Below, piece after piece: positions 36,643-46,281 of a DNA stretch of 64,000 bases; positions within the stretch are counted from its first letter, which is position 1, and every line of letters begins with the position of its first letter. A program made the translations under genes and the position numbers. Below the pieces are notes generated by a model. It searched no databases. It saw only the letters and a list, made by a program, of their open reading frames with translations, and was not told where the DNA came from. The DNA is from Candidatus Sericytochromatia bacterium (lineage in GTDB: Bacteria; Cyanobacteriota; Sericytochromatia; UBA7694), in assembly GCA_018780035.1 (NCBI GenBank), contig JADMKE010000001.1, forward strand, positions 245,451 to 309,450. The letters run 5' to 3'.

Positions 36643-37473
36643 ATGCCGATACCCCTTGTGGTTCAGACATCCCTGCCCTGGCCGAAACTCTCGGCCGGGG
36701 CAGAGTTGTATTGTTTTTCAATTGGCCCCCATCAAGAAATTCTCTGCTTGTCGGCTTTTTCCAAGCCTTTTTCGGCTGAGAAACACTATGTCGTTCACTG
36801 GTTTGAATGGGGCAATTGGCAGCAATTGGCTTTGGCTCCCACTGAGCAGAATTTTAACTATCTTCAGCCTTTGCCAGATCAGCAGTGGCTTTTGGTGGGT
36901 GCCTGGCAGAGATCCCATCGCTTAAATGCCTGTGTTTATACGCCCGAAGGGCAATTGCACCATGCCTTTGCTGTAGACGAAGCGGTGAATGATGTGCAGG
37001 CCTCTGCACAAGGCCTGATTTGGACAAGCTATTTTGACCAAAATTTTGCCGCTGGCGTTCTCAATGCCTGGGATCGCCAGGGTGAGGTCTATTTTGAAGG
37101 ATTCAGCACCTTCGGCTGTGGTGATTCTTATGCCATGAATGTGGTGGCAAATGATGAGGTTTGGTGTTTGCGTTATCCAGGGGTCGCCCTGATGCGTGTA
37201 AAAGGGCTCCGCACCCAAATCATTTGGGAATCGGGGCCCGTTAAAGGTGCCCATGCCTTTGCGATTTGGAAGGATCGTGCTGTGATGGTGGGTGAATACG
37301 GTTTAAGCGAGCAAATTGTACGGGTGGATCTGAACACGTTCAGCATTGAACCCTTACAATTGTTAGACGAAACAGGGGAGCCTTTACACAATTGGGAATG
37401 CCGGGGACGGGGGCCCTGTTTGTATTTTTTTACAGACGACAGGATTCACTGTCTGGACCTGCGCAAGGTGTGA
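36643..37473 (+). CDS. beta-propeller-like hypothetical protein
   Basis: The 276-residue soluble protein is built of repeated short beta-strands with W/D-rich turns ('QWLLVGAWQR', 'GLIWTSYFDQNF', 'DEVWCLRYPGVALM', 'DRAVMVGEYG', 'GPCLYFFTDDRIHCLDL'). The pattern suggests a six-bladed propeller. No signal peptide and no catalytic motif are seen. AAGGAG lies before the ATG. It follows the amylase gene by 32 nt on the same strand, but a shared function is not evident. Confidence 0.7.
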   Translation: MPIPLVVQTSLPWPKLSAGAELYCFSIGPHQEILCLSAFSKPFSAEKHYVVHWFEWGNWQQLALAPTEQNFNYLQPLPDQQWLLVGAWQRSHRLNACVYTPEGQLHHAFAVDEAVNDVQASAQGLIWTSYFDQNFAAGVLNAWDRQGEVYFEGFSTFGCGDSYAMNVVANDEVWCLRYPGVALMRVKGLRTQIIWESGPVKGAHAFAIWKDRAVMVGEYGLSEQIVRVDLNTFSIEPLQLLDETGEPLHNWECRGRGPCLYFFTDDRIHCLDLRKV

Positions 37474-37504
37474 AAGGCAAATTTGCTGACCCAACCATTT
37501 TTGT

Positions 37505-39064
37505 TTAGGTCACGGGATCGAGGGTCAGGGTCTCAAAACCCACCAGATTGCGCTCGGCTTTGCTGAATTCAATGCCAATCAGGGTGATCCTGACTCCTGG
37601 CGTGCGGTATTTTTCGGCATAGTTTCTGTCGATTAACTGTTGCAGGGCTTCGCCAGTGGATTCGCTCTCAACCACCTTAAATTCAAACAGATAAACCCGC
37701 TGGTCGAGCTTCAGGCTGAGGTCGATACGCCCCCGGTTTGTGATGTCTTCGGGCTGCACATTGAGGCCCAAAGCAGCCAACTGGCTGTAAAAAACGCTGG
37801 CATAATGGCCTTCAAACTCCGCCAAAGGATTCTTACGATACCAGTCATAGGGAATAGAAGCAAAGAGAGCATGGATACTCTGCTCCAAGGCTTTCATATC
37901 GTGATTTTGTAAGGCGCGGTTGAGGTTGGAGCGGGCCATCAGTGCAGGTCTGGGCTCAGGGCCATACACCCGCAAGAGAGAATCATTGAGTGCTGCTTCG
38001 ACTTCAAGATTGGGATAACCCAGGGTATAAATCCACTGGCCTGTGGATATTTCTTCAATTTTGTGAAAGGTCAGATAACCTGTTTGCCAAAGCAGCGCTT
38101 CAGGCTCAATGTCTTCGACATCAAATTGGGATAGCAAAGCTACATTGGTTTCTAAATTCATGAGATCGGGGGTAAACCAGCGATTTTGTGTTAAAAATTC
38201 AATCAAAAAGCTGGGGGAGCCTGTTTCAAACCAGAAGGAACGAAATTCATGGCAGTCAAAATAGAGGAGTAGGTCAAAGGGGTTGTAGACGGCCTCTCCC
38301 GACCAGTTATAGCCATTGTACCAACTCCGGATCTGCTCACGATCCAAATCGGGCAACTCAGGGGCAAACACGGTATCGAGATCGCTTTCTGTGTAGCCGC
38401 AGATGGCTGAGAAGCGCTTATCAAGCGTAATATCCTTGAGGTTGTTAAGCCCCGAAAAGAGGCTGACCTTGGAAAACTTGCTCACACCTGTAATCAAGAC
38501 GAACTTGAGGTGGGCATCGTTGTCTTTGAGTACCGAATAAAAACTGCGCAGGGCCTCACGCATTTCGCGGGCGATTTCTGGCTCACTGAGATTATCCAGA
38601 ATGGGTTTATCATATTCATCAATCAGCACCACCACCCGTTGTCCGCTTTGGTGATGAATATTCTGAATCAGCCGTTTAAAGCGGCTGGGAATATCGGGCA
38701 AATGTTCAGCGATTTTCCAATCCGATTCATATCCCTCCAATTGCTCATGGATAGACGCTTCAAGGTCAGGAATCTGTTTGTGAACCCCGGCTCCAAAGCT
38801 GATGCGGATGACCGGATATTTGACGGACCAGTCCCAGTGTTGGTCTGCGTAGAGCCCTGCAAAGAGGGCCTGCTTGCCTTCAAACAACTCCTTGAGGGTA
38901 TCGAGCAACAGGCTTTTGCCAAAGCGGCGCGGACGAGACAAAAAGTAATGTTTGCCCTGCTCAATCAATTGCAGAGCAAAGGGGGTTTTGTCCACGTAAT
39001 AATAATTCTCTTCGCGGATCTCGCGGAAGGTCTGAATGCCAATCGGCAGTTTTTTGCGTAACAT
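37505..39064 (-). CDS. AAA-ATPase-like / PD-(D/E)XK protein (DUF1703 type)
   Basis: The 519-residue protein has the AAA-ATPase_like N-terminus 'YYVDKTPFALQLIEQGKHYF' with Walker A 'RPRRFGKSLLLD' (~44-55) and Walker B 'VVVLIDEYDKP' (~145-155). Its C-terminus is a PDDEXK_9 nuclease-like domain ('GRIDLSLKLD', 'VYLFEFKV', giving D and ExK). These widespread proteins occur in many copies in Bacteroidetes and candidate phyla; their role is unknown, with defence or mobile-element links proposed. A TATAAT box lies 6 nt before the ATG. Confidence 0.88.
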   Translation of the reverse strand: MLRKKLPIGIQTFREIREENYYYVDKTPFALQLIEQGKHYFLSRPRRFGKSLLLDTLKELFEGKQALFAGLYADQHWDWSVKYPVIRISFGAGVHKQIPDLEASIHEQLEGYESDWKIAEHLPDIPSRFKRLIQNIHHQSGQRVVVLIDEYDKPILDNLSEPEIAREMREALRSFYSVLKDNDAHLKFVLITGVSKFSKVSLFSGLNNLKDITLDKRFSAICGYTESDLDTVFAPELPDLDREQIRSWYNGYNWSGEAVYNPFDLLLYFDCHEFRSFWFETGSPSFLIEFLTQNRWFTPDLMNLETNVALLSQFDVEDIEPEALLWQTGYLTFHKIEEISTGQWIYTLGYPNLEVEAALNDSLLRVYGPEPRPALMARSNLNRALQNHDMKALEQSIHALFASIPYDWYRKNPLAEFEGHYASVFYSQLAALGLNVQPEDITNRGRIDLSLKLDQRVYLFEFKVVESESTGEALQQLIDRNYAEKYRTPGVRITLIGIEFSKAERNLVGFETLTLDPVT

Positions 39065-39070
39065 ACCTTG

Positions 39071-39076
39071 ATTATA
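39071..39076 (-). promoter_or_regulatory. TATAAT -10 box close to the DUF1703-type gene start
   Basis: Read leftward, TATAAT ends 6 nt before the ATG at 39064. A CAAGG sequence lies between, too close to act as a normal ribosome site. Confidence 0.45.
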
Positions 39077-39190
39077 ACCGATGGTCAGAAAAAAACGCTG
39101 ACAGGGTTTTGGCTCAGGGAGAGCGCATTTGCCCCTGAATCTAAGTTACAATGGGGGCTATCATGCCCAATTCCCCCGAAGGAGTGTTCC

Positions 39191-40090
39191 ATGTCTGAAA
39201 TGGCCTACGATTTAACCCAAACCCCGGATCTCTGGTACGTGCGCAATCTGACCCTTGACCCGGCGTATGTCAACCAGCGCATTGCCTGGTTTTTGGCCGA
39301 AGACATGCCTTTGGGAGATATTACGGTGGAGAGTACCATCGATCCCGAAACCCAATCGGTGGCGCATGTGCTGGCGGCGCAAGACATGGTCTTTGCGGGC
39401 GCGCAGATTTTGCCGCATTTTTTCTCCGAAGATACCAGCGTGGAACTCAAGGTGGCTGATGGCGAGGCGGTGGAGCCGGGGACGGTTTTGGCTGTTTTGC
39501 GTGGGCCAGCCCAGGAATTGCTGATGCGCGAGCGCGTGATGTTGAACCTGCTGCAACGCCTCTGTGGGATTGCCACGATCACCCGTAAATATGTCAGTTT
39601 AGATGCGCCTCCGGGCTTTAAATTATTGGATACCCGCAAAACCACACCGGGGCTGCGCCTGTTTGAAAAATACGCGGTCTCTGTGGGTGGGGGCTATAAC
39701 CACCGCCGCGATCTCAGCTCGGTGGCGATGATCAAAGACAATCACCTTGTGGCGGCCGGGGGCGTGCAAGCGGCTCTGGAGCGGGTCAAAGAGACCAATC
39801 CCGAGGTCGGGATTGAACTCGAAGTCGACAGCTTGGAACAGCTCAAAGTGGCGCTGGAAATGGGCGGCATGGACGCGGTTTTGCTCGACAATATGGCACC
39901 CGAGACGATCCAAGCAGCCGTTGCCATGGTGCGCAGCCATCCCACTCAAAAAGACCTCTTTCTCGAAGCCTCTGGCGGCATTACCTACGAGACCCTGCCC
40001 AATTATCTCTGGACCGGCGTCAATGGCATCTCAATTGGGGCTTTAACCACCCAGGCCCGCAATGTGGACATTAAACTGGATTTTGTTTAA
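39191..40090 (+). CDS. nadC: nicotinate-nucleotide pyrophosphorylase (carboxylating)
   Basis: The 299-residue enzyme makes nicotinate mononucleotide from quinolinate and PRPP in de novo NAD synthesis. Diagnostic motifs are 'EDMPLGDIT' (N-terminal), 'NLLQRLCGIAT', 'LDTRKTTPGLR' (substrate-binding Arg and Lys), 'MIKDNHL', 'EVDSLEQL', 'LLDNMAPE' and 'ASGGI'. ATG 39191 has GAAGGAG upstream; the frame is open further but without coding character. nadA and nadB are not adjacent. Confidence 0.96.
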   Translation: MSEMAYDLTQTPDLWYVRNLTLDPAYVNQRIAWFLAEDMPLGDITVESTIDPETQSVAHVLAAQDMVFAGAQILPHFFSEDTSVELKVADGEAVEPGTVLAVLRGPAQELLMRERVMLNLLQRLCGIATITRKYVSLDAPPGFKLLDTRKTTPGLRLFEKYAVSVGGGYNHRRDLSSVAMIKDNHLVAAGGVQAALERVKETNPEVGIELEVDSLEQLKVALEMGGMDAVLLDNMAPETIQAAVAMVRSHPTQKDLFLEASGGITYETLPNYLWTGVNGISIGALTTQARNVDIKLDFV

Positions 40091-40107
40091 AACCTGCTGA
40101 AACAGGG

Positions 40108-41526
40108 CTATTCGCTGCCTGGGTCTTGGGGCACACCACTGGGGGGCTGTGATGCTGCCAACCAGTGGTTGATTTGTTCTACACTCAGCCAGCGGCCTTG
40201 CACAAACACGCCCACCGTTTGCCGGACATTGCGAATATCTTCCAATGGGTTGGCGTTGAGCACGACTAAATTGGCTTTTTTGCCCACCTTCACTGTGCCT
40301 TTTTCCTGATCTTGTTTGAGCAGGCGGGCGGGATTGAGGGTGGCGGCCTCTAAAATGGCCTTGGCAGGCAGGCCCGCTTCGGCAAAGAGTTCCATTTCTC
40401 TTAAGGCCGTGCTGCCAGGATAGACGCCGGTTAAATTGGCATCGGTGCCAATCACAAGGGGGCTGCCCCCATCATACAGGGCTTTGACCATGCGCTTGGA
40501 AAGGCTGAGTAAATGGGAGGGATAGCTGAGCGGATCGGGATAGGTCACCTTGTACAGCTCGGGCACCGACAAATACCAGAGGCTGCGCAGATAAGGTGGC
40601 AATTCTTGAAAACGGGGGTCATGGGTTATCGGCGAAAAATCGCCATAAGGGGGATGGTGGTCCCACATCACCAAGGTGGGGCAATTAAACACCCCGACTT
40701 GGGCCGTTTTTTTGCCGTAGGCCTCCAATTGGTCTGTGGGAATGCGGTAATGGCCTGCAAAATTTTCGACATAGGCATTGAGATGTTCAATGCTGGCCAT
40801 TTTGGCCTCCAGGGCCCGGTCAATGCCCACCACCACGGGCACGTGGCCCATCACAGGCAATCTGTATTCTGCAGCTGTTTGCACAATCTGGTCAAAATTT
40901 TCCCGCGCGAGCCGGTTATACACTTTCACGCAGTCAAAACCCGCTTCAAAGGTTTCTTTGACGGCTGCCATGGCCTCTGTGCGGGTGGCAATCGCCCGAT
41001 TCAGGCCGTTTTGAGCGGGAGAGCCATCTAAAATTTCGCCACAGGCAAAGATCTCTGGTCCCCATAATTGGTGATTGCGCACTTTGTCGCGCAGCACACG
41101 CACATCGGGGAAGCCCACCAAGCGGGCCCAATTGGGGCTGTGTGCCATATTGCGCACCTGGGTAATGCCGTGTTTGAGAAACATCAGCAGGTCGCGCTCA
41201 TGGGCCAAATGCACGTGCATATCTGCAAAGCCGGGCAAGAGGTATTTGCCTGGCAGGGGAATGACTTCGGCCTCGGGCGGGATCTCGACTTGGTCTCGTG
41301 GGCCGAGGGCCAGGATTTTGCCATTTTGAATCACGACCGTCTGGTCGTTTAAAAGACCCGGCGGGTCGATCGGGATGACGTTGACTCCGACCAATGCCTG
41401 TGTGGGGGGATCGCGCGGTACTTTTGGGGCATTTTCTTGCTGACGGATGCGCTCAAAATAGGAGCGACAGCCGGTGAGCAGCAAACAGGCTAAGAAAAGA
41501 GGTATGAGCATCTGACTTTTTTTCAA
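40108..41526 (-). CDS. amidohydrolase-family lipoprotein
   Basis: The lipobox is 'LLLTGC' (Cys20). A metal-dependent amidohydrolase barrel follows. 'GFADMHVHLAHE' holds the first two metal ligands His104 and His106. Later ligands lie in 'PVMGHVPVV' and 'SIEHLNAY', and the catalytic Asp in 'VIGTDANLTG'. The C-terminal 'LEAATLNPARLL' and 'GKKANLVVLNANPLEDI' are typical of imidazolonepropionase/prolidase-like members. Substrate unknown; action is predicted outside the cytoplasm. Confidence 0.9.
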   Translation of the reverse strand: MKKSQMLIPLFLACLLLTGCRSYFERIRQQENAPKVPRDPPTQALVGVNVIPIDPPGLLNDQTVVIQNGKILALGPRDQVEIPPEAEVIPLPGKYLLPGFADMHVHLAHERDLLMFLKHGITQVRNMAHSPNWARLVGFPDVRVLRDKVRNHQLWGPEIFACGEILDGSPAQNGLNRAIATRTEAMAAVKETFEAGFDCVKVYNRLARENFDQIVQTAAEYRLPVMGHVPVVVGIDRALEAKMASIEHLNAYVENFAGHYRIPTDQLEAYGKKTAQVGVFNCPTLVMWDHHPPYGDFSPITHDPRFQELPPYLRSLWYLSVPELYKVTYPDPLSYPSHLLSLSKRMVKALYDGGSPLVIGTDANLTGVYPGSTALREMELFAEAGLPAKAILEAATLNPARLLKQDQEKGTVKVGKKANLVVLNANPLEDIRNVRQTVGVFVQGRWLSVEQINHWLAASQPPSGVPQDPGSE

Positions 41527-41596
41527 GCGACTATTCCTGTGCGGCTCTGTATTGGCGGCTTGATCTGTCCGGCCGGAGGCACAAACGAAATCAAGA

Positions 41597-42562
41597 TTAA
41601 TACGCTGTCAGGGCTTCGCTGGCCAGACCGAGTTTAACATACTCATAAGGCAGGTAAAAATAGCCCTGGTCGCCCCAGCCTGTGCCCCAGCTGTTTTTGA
41701 CAATCAGCACCTTTTGCGCGTCGTCATAGCCGACCACGGCCACGGCATGGCCGCCCTGGCTCGGCTCTTTGGGGTTGGGTTTGGGCAGGTGCCCGTCGGG
41801 GGTATTGTAAAAGGCCTCAAAGACCTCAATCCCAATCACAACCGGGTTGCGGTGGGCCAGTTCGTAGCGGATATCGCGCAGGGTATCGAGGGGTTTGAAA
41901 CTTTTCACCCGGTATTTGCGGGCGTCGCTGTAGGCCTCGGCGGAAGGGGCCACTTGGAATTTTTCTTTGGTGACCGGGTTATTATCATTGCTGGGATCGT
42001 AGCTCCAGAGGGCTTCGCGGGCCACGCCGACTTTTTGCAGCACTTCCATGCCCGTGGTGATCATGGCACCTGCATCTTCATCGACGGTGCCTTCGCGTTT
42101 GCGCTCGTAATAATAGAGAAACAGTGGGCTGAGCGTGGTCAGGGGCTGGCCATCGCGGATCAGCATCAGCTCGCGGATCGCTTTGATCGAAAAACCCGTG
42201 CAGGCGCCGAGATCGCCCTGATCATCGACTGGTGAGGCCCATTGGCGCAGATCGACTTTGGCAGGCAGGCCTTGGCCGGGTTTGCGCGCTTCGAAGGGAA
42301 TCAGATCTTCAGGGGCCAAACGCACGCGGCGGCGATTGGGAGTCAGGCGCAGACCCAGCTTGCGTTTGACTTTGGGGCCATTGGCTGAAAAAATCCCCAA
42401 TTGGGGTGATCTTTGCAATAGGGACTGACGTTGCGCCAGACTTGCGGGCTGCAACGTTGTCTGTAAATTGGGCATGGGCTGAGATTGACAGCCCCACAAA
42501 GCACCTGTGGCAAGCAGGCTGATTGAAAGCAAAGACAGGGATTTTTTCAGAGTTTGAAACAT
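41597..42562 (-). CDS. papain-family (C1) peptidase lipoprotein
   Basis: Start ATG 42562 gives MFQTLKKSL and a lipobox ending at Cys25 ('ALWGC'). The mature part contains a full C1 triad: Cys120 in 'DDQGDLGACTGFSI', His near 266 in 'GGHAVAVVGYDD' and Asn near 286 in 'VKNSWGTGWGDQGYFYLPY'. The linker before the catalytic domain is short, so a classical inhibitory propeptide is not obvious. It is probably a surface-anchored cysteine protease. An upstream in-frame start at 42592 would disturb the signal peptide. Confidence 0.92.
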   Translation of the reverse strand: MFQTLKKSLSLLSISLLATGALWGCQSQPMPNLQTTLQPASLAQRQSLLQRSPQLGIFSANGPKVKRKLGLRLTPNRRRVRLAPEDLIPFEARKPGQGLPAKVDLRQWASPVDDQGDLGACTGFSIKAIRELMLIRDGQPLTTLSPLFLYYYERKREGTVDEDAGAMITTGMEVLQKVGVAREALWSYDPSNDNNPVTKEKFQVAPSAEAYSDARKYRVKSFKPLDTLRDIRYELAHRNPVVIGIEVFEAFYNTPDGHLPKPNPKEPSQGGHAVAVVGYDDAQKVLIVKNSWGTGWGDQGYFYLPYEYVKLGLASEALTAY

Positions 42563-42605
42563 AACTGCACCCTTTTTCTCGGATCTACGCATTTTGTATA
42601 CGTTG

Positions 42606-42632
42606 ATTATAAAACAGGGATGTTAAGTTGAA
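42606..42632 (-). promoter_or_regulatory. candidate promoter of the C1 peptidase gene
   Basis: Read leftward, TTCAAC is 15 nt before a perfect TATAAT (42606-42611) in the AT-rich gap between the SDR and peptidase genes. The -35 match and spacing are sub-optimal. Confidence 0.4.
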
Positions 42633-42687
42633 TTTATTTAAAATTAAAGAAATAACTAATTTAAGGCTAATTTATCCGATTGAGGCC

Positions 42688-43542
42688 TTAATCTCGGCGC
42701 ACCACTTTTTCGACCCCGCCTTGGGCGGTGGCCATCAGCAGCAATTCATCCCAGTTGATATGCCGGGGCTGTTTGAGTGCAAAGAGCATCTGGGCCGCCA
42801 CTTCTGCGGGGGTGAGGGGGTCCATGCCCGCATAGACACTTTTGGCCGCTTCGGCACCGAGGCGCACCACGCTGAACTCGGTTTCGACCATGCCGGGTGA
42901 GATCAGCAAAACGCGCAAATTCTGACCGCAGGTCTCGCGCCGCAGCACCTGGCAAAAGGCCCGCAGGGCGTGTTTGGCTGCACAGTAAATGGCGCCGCCT
43001 GCGTAGGGGATTTGCCCGGCGGCAGAGCCCAAACAGACAATGTCTCCCCGGCCCCGCTGCAACATGCCGGGCACCACTCTGCGGGTGATTTCAAAGGCGG
43101 CGGCCACGTCCAGATCTAGCATGGCCTGCCAGTCGGCCCATTGGCTTTGAAGCACTGTATCGCGGCCCCGTGCCAGACCTGCATTGTTGATCAAGATATC
43201 CACGGCATAAAAACCGGCGCTTTCAAGTGCTTCCCAGCTCTCGGGTTGGGCCAAGTCGGCTTTGAGGGTCTCGATCTGGACCAGGGGAAAGCGCTTGTTG
43301 AGTGCCGCTTGGAGCGCTTCTAAGCGCTCAGCCCGGCGGGCCACCAATTTGAGCGAGACGCCTTCTGCGGCCAATTGGCAGGCCGTGGCCAGACCAATGC
43401 CCGAGGAGGCGCCTGTAATCAAAGCGCTTTGGCCTTGCAATGAGAGCAAAGAGGTTTTGAGAGCGGCATCCAGGGCTGCTTCAGCGTCAAAAGCGAGGGG
43501 GGTGGCGTTATTTGACTCAGGCGACAATATTATAGCCCCCAT
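42688..43542 (-). CDS. short-chain dehydrogenase/reductase
   Basis: The 284-residue SDR has a Rossmann 'GASSGIGLA' loop (about 43-51), 'INNAG' (~117) and the catalytic Ser-Tyr-Lys in 'LGSAAGQIPYAGGAIYCAAKHA'. 'ISPGMVETEF' follows. An N-terminal extension of about 35 residues precedes the core. The substrate is unknown. Its start overlaps the end of the FabL gene by 26 nt, so they are co-transcribed and translationally linked. Confidence 0.9.
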   Translation of the reverse strand: MGAIILSPESNNATPLAFDAEAALDAALKTSLLSLQGQSALITGASSGIGLATACQLAAEGVSLKLVARRAERLEALQAALNKRFPLVQIETLKADLAQPESWEALESAGFYAVDILINNAGLARGRDTVLQSQWADWQAMLDLDVAAAFEITRRVVPGMLQRGRGDIVCLGSAAGQIPYAGGAIYCAAKHALRAFCQVLRRETCGQNLRVLLISPGMVETEFSVVRLGAEAAKSVYAGMDPLTPAEVAAQMLFALKQPRHINWDELLLMATAQGGVEKVVRRD

Positions 43543-44275
43543 CCACGGTCAGGGTCTGGCCGTGAATCATCTGGGCCAGGGGGCTGCAGAGAAAAAGCGC
43601 CACATCGGCCACGTCGTCGGGGGTGACAAGTTTGCCTGCGGGGGTTTGCGCCAGGGAGTGTGCCAGCAGGGCCTCGCGATTGGGAAAATGGGTCAGGGCT
43701 TCGGTATCGACCACCCCGGCAGAGAGCGTGTTGATATTGATGCCCTGGGGGGCCAACTCCAGGCTCAAATGGCGCACCAGCGATTCCAATGCTGCTTTGG
43801 AGGCCCCGACAGCAGCGTAATTGGGAAAGGCGCGGGTGCTGCCCAGGCTCGATACCGCCAGAATTTTGCTGCCGCTGCGCAGCAGGGGCCTGGCCGCTTG
43901 GCTCAGCCAAAGCAGGGCCAAGGCATTGATCTCCAGGGTCCACTGCAGGTGGCGGGGCGTGAGTTCCAGGGCCGAGCGCAGCACGCCTGAAGCGGCATTG
44001 CTGATCAGGATATCCAGATGGTTGTGGTGTTCCTGAAACTCTGCAATCAGGGCTGCTACCTTGTCTTGCTCACCCACATTGCCTTTGAGCAGCAGCGGAC
44101 GCTGGCCCGAGAGGGCCTCAATTTCTGCGGCAGTCTCTTCGGCGGCGCGGCGGTTGCGCAAATAATTGAGCACAAGCTGAACGCCTTCACCTGCCAATTT
44201 GAAGGCAATGGCGCGGCCAATGCCACGCGTTCCGCCGGTAATCAGGGCGACTTTGCCCTTGAGATTTAAATCCAT
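43517..44275 (-). CDS. fabL: enoyl-[acyl-carrier-protein] reductase FabL
   Basis: The 252-residue SDR closely resembles Bacillus FabL. It has 'GGTRGIG', 'NAASGVL', 'SSLGSTRAFPNYAAVGASKA' and 'THFPNREALL'. The active-site Tyr and Lys are six residues apart (Y-x6-K), the enoyl reductase spacing rather than the usual Y-x3-K. It should reduce trans-2-enoyl-ACP with NADPH in the last step of each fatty-acid elongation round. It is co-transcribed with the next SDR. Confidence 0.87.
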   Translation of the reverse strand: MDLNLKGKVALITGGTRGIGRAIAFKLAGEGVQLVLNYLRNRRAAEETAAEIEALSGQRPLLLKGNVGEQDKVAALIAEFQEHHNHLDILISNAASGVLRSALELTPRHLQWTLEINALALLWLSQAARPLLRSGSKILAVSSLGSTRAFPNYAAVGASKAALESLVRHLSLELAPQGININTLSAGVVDTEALTHFPNREALLAHSLAQTPAGKLVTPDDVADVALFLCSPLAQMIHGQTLTVDGGYNIVA

Positions 44276-44298
44276 CGTTCGAGATCCCTGTTTCTTTC

Positions 44299-46281
44299 CT
44301 AGCGCAGCTCAATCCAGGCTGCATGTTTCACGGGCATGTGCAATTGCTCTTTGACGTCTTTGTAGATCGCCACGGCTTCGTCGATCAGCAGTGAGATCAC
44401 AAAACCCTGTTCAGCCCCTTGCCATTCAGCCACAATGCCCTCTTGTTCGACCGCAATCTCAAAGGGCAGTTCTTCGCGAAAGAGATCCATCAAAAATGTT
44501 TTGGTATACGATTTGCGTGAGCGCTCATCCAATTGGGCCATTTTGCGCATGATCGGCTCACCGCGCCGCGAAATGCCGTCCATATTCAGGGCAAAGCCCG
44601 CGATGCCTGTGGGGTCTTCGTTGATCAGCTCCCAGCGAAACTGGCGATAGGCGTTTAAAAAGCCCTTTTCGTCGCGCTGCTGGAAGAATTCGGGGATGAT
44701 TTTGCCATGCATTTTATGCTCTTTGAGCAATTGATAAAAATGGCTTTCGGGCAGCCCCAACCACTCGTTGAGACTGCTTAATTGCAGGCTTTGCAAGACA
44801 CCCAGCCAGCGCTGGGGGTCGATATGCCACTGGGGCAACGTGCGGCACTCCAACAGGAATTTTTCCATCTCGGGCAATTCCCATCCCACTTCGGGTTGGG
44901 CTTTGATTGCCGCGAGCATGTCGAGGCTGATCTCCTGAATCTCAGGATGCACGGCAAAGAGTTCTGCTTGGCCGATTTGAAAGACGTGCATCCCTGCAAT
45001 GCGTTCACGCAAAAACTTCAAACTGCCGGTGCCCTGCAGCAGACCTTCGAAGTGCAGACAGCGGCCGAGGCTGTTTTTGAGCACCTGTAAATTGAGCTGT
45101 TGGGTGGTGGCGGGCAAGAGTTTGCCTGCAAGCAGATCCAATTCTTGAATATTGCGGGGCCGGGCTTGGATATTGGGCTGAATCAAGGCTTGGTAAAGGG
45201 CCTCATAAAACCCGACCAGGGCTGAAATATCCGGCCCGCCTTCGGCATTGGGAGGCACCGTTAAGTAAGGCACGCCCGAAACCTGGAAGGCCGAGGCCAA
45301 TTCAAAGAGCTGCTGATCGGCATCAAATTCCCAGGCAAAATCTGGCTGATTGGGTGTGGCCGTGCCTTTGATAAAACTCAAGAGGGCAGGAATGGCCTGG
45401 GCCTGGGCGTTGACCCCCAAATCTGAGCCCATAAAGCCGCTTACGGGGTGGTAAAGCGCGGCTTTGCTGGCAATGTCGAGATCATAGGCCCCAAAACTGA
45501 CCAAAATCCGGTCGGGGGCCACTTTCATAAACCGTTGCAGGGTGCGGAGAATCGAATAGGTGTCAAAGCCCACGCTATCGCCCCAGGTTGAATAAGGCGA
45601 TTTATTAAACAGATCCCCGACCAGCATCAAATAAAATTCGGGAGAGGCCGTCCAGTGCAAGATGTCGCCTTTTTTCTGGGCCAATTGAATATTTTGCAGC
45701 AGGGTTTCGAGCTTGCCATAATGGCCCTGCAGATCGGTGATCAGCAGAATCGAATTGCCACTTTGTAAGGCGTGTTCGGCTTCGGCGGGCACGGGTTCCA
45801 AGGGGCCGGTATTGGGAAACGCAACCTGAAACTGGGCCATGGCGTTGGCGGCATTGTCGGGGGCCTGTACTTCGATGGTGCCAAAGGTCGAGATCGAGTC
45901 GAAGATAAATTGGCATTTCTCTTGGGTGTCGTGTAATTGACGGGGGTCTTCGAGCCATTGGGCTGCCAGTAATTTGGTGGCGCGCAGGGTGCGTTTGATA
46001 TCTTTGTATTCGTTGGCCCCTTCGGCCAGATAGACCATTTCGTCTTGCAATTGGGCCCAGTCCAATTTGACCAATTCTTGCAGCAAAATGCTTTTCAGGC
46101 CATCCAGACCAAACGAAGCATAAGCCGTTTGCACAGCTGGCATGGTCAAAATTCGGCTGCCGACAGTGGGCAAGGTCTTGTCTTTGGCGACTTTGCTTTG
46201 GGTGGGCGTGCGGTAGATTCCGGCATCGGGAATCAGGTTGTGCTGGTGGAACTGAAGCTGATCCTTGGGATCTTCCGACAT
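44299..46281 (-). CDS. large protein with degenerate metallophosphoesterase-like core
   Basis: The 660-residue cytoplasmic protein has a central segment (about 175-270) resembling a calcineurin-like phosphatase: 'LLITDLQGHYGKLETLL' for the first motif, 'FYLMLVGDLFNKS' for the second and 'ILVSFGAYDLD' where GNHD is expected. A later 'QAELFAVHPEI' could supply the last His. The Asn-His pair is missing, so it may be inactive or bind something else. The rest is helical. GAGG lies 8 nt before ATG 46281. Confidence 0.65.
   Translation of the reverse strand: MSEDPKDQLQFHQHNLIPDAGIYRTPTQSKVAKDKTLPTVGSRILTMPAVQTAYASFGLDGLKSILLQELVKLDWAQLQDEMVYLAEGANEYKDIKRTLRATKLLAAQWLEDPRQLHDTQEKCQFIFDSISTFGTIEVQAPDNAANAMAQFQVAFPNTGPLEPVPAEAEHALQSGNSILLITDLQGHYGKLETLLQNIQLAQKKGDILHWTASPEFYLMLVGDLFNKSPYSTWGDSVGFDTYSILRTLQRFMKVAPDRILVSFGAYDLDIASKAALYHPVSGFMGSDLGVNAQAQAIPALLSFIKGTATPNQPDFAWEFDADQQLFELASAFQVSGVPYLTVPPNAEGGPDISALVGFYEALYQALIQPNIQARPRNIQELDLLAGKLLPATTQQLNLQVLKNSLGRCLHFEGLLQGTGSLKFLRERIAGMHVFQIGQAELFAVHPEIQEISLDMLAAIKAQPEVGWELPEMEKFLLECRTLPQWHIDPQRWLGVLQSLQLSSLNEWLGLPESHFYQLLKEHKMHGKIIPEFFQQRDEKGFLNAYRQFRWELINEDPTGIAGFALNMDGISRRGEPIMRKMAQLDERSRKSYTKTFLMDLFREELPFEIAVEQEGIVAEWQGAEQGFVISLLIDEAVAIYKDVKEQLHMPVKHAAWIELR

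Noticed and set aside
37505..39064. AAA/PD-(D/E)XK gene as part of a restriction or retron system
   Set aside because: It has no methyltransferase, reverse transcriptase or toxin partner next to it and the family is usually stand-alone.
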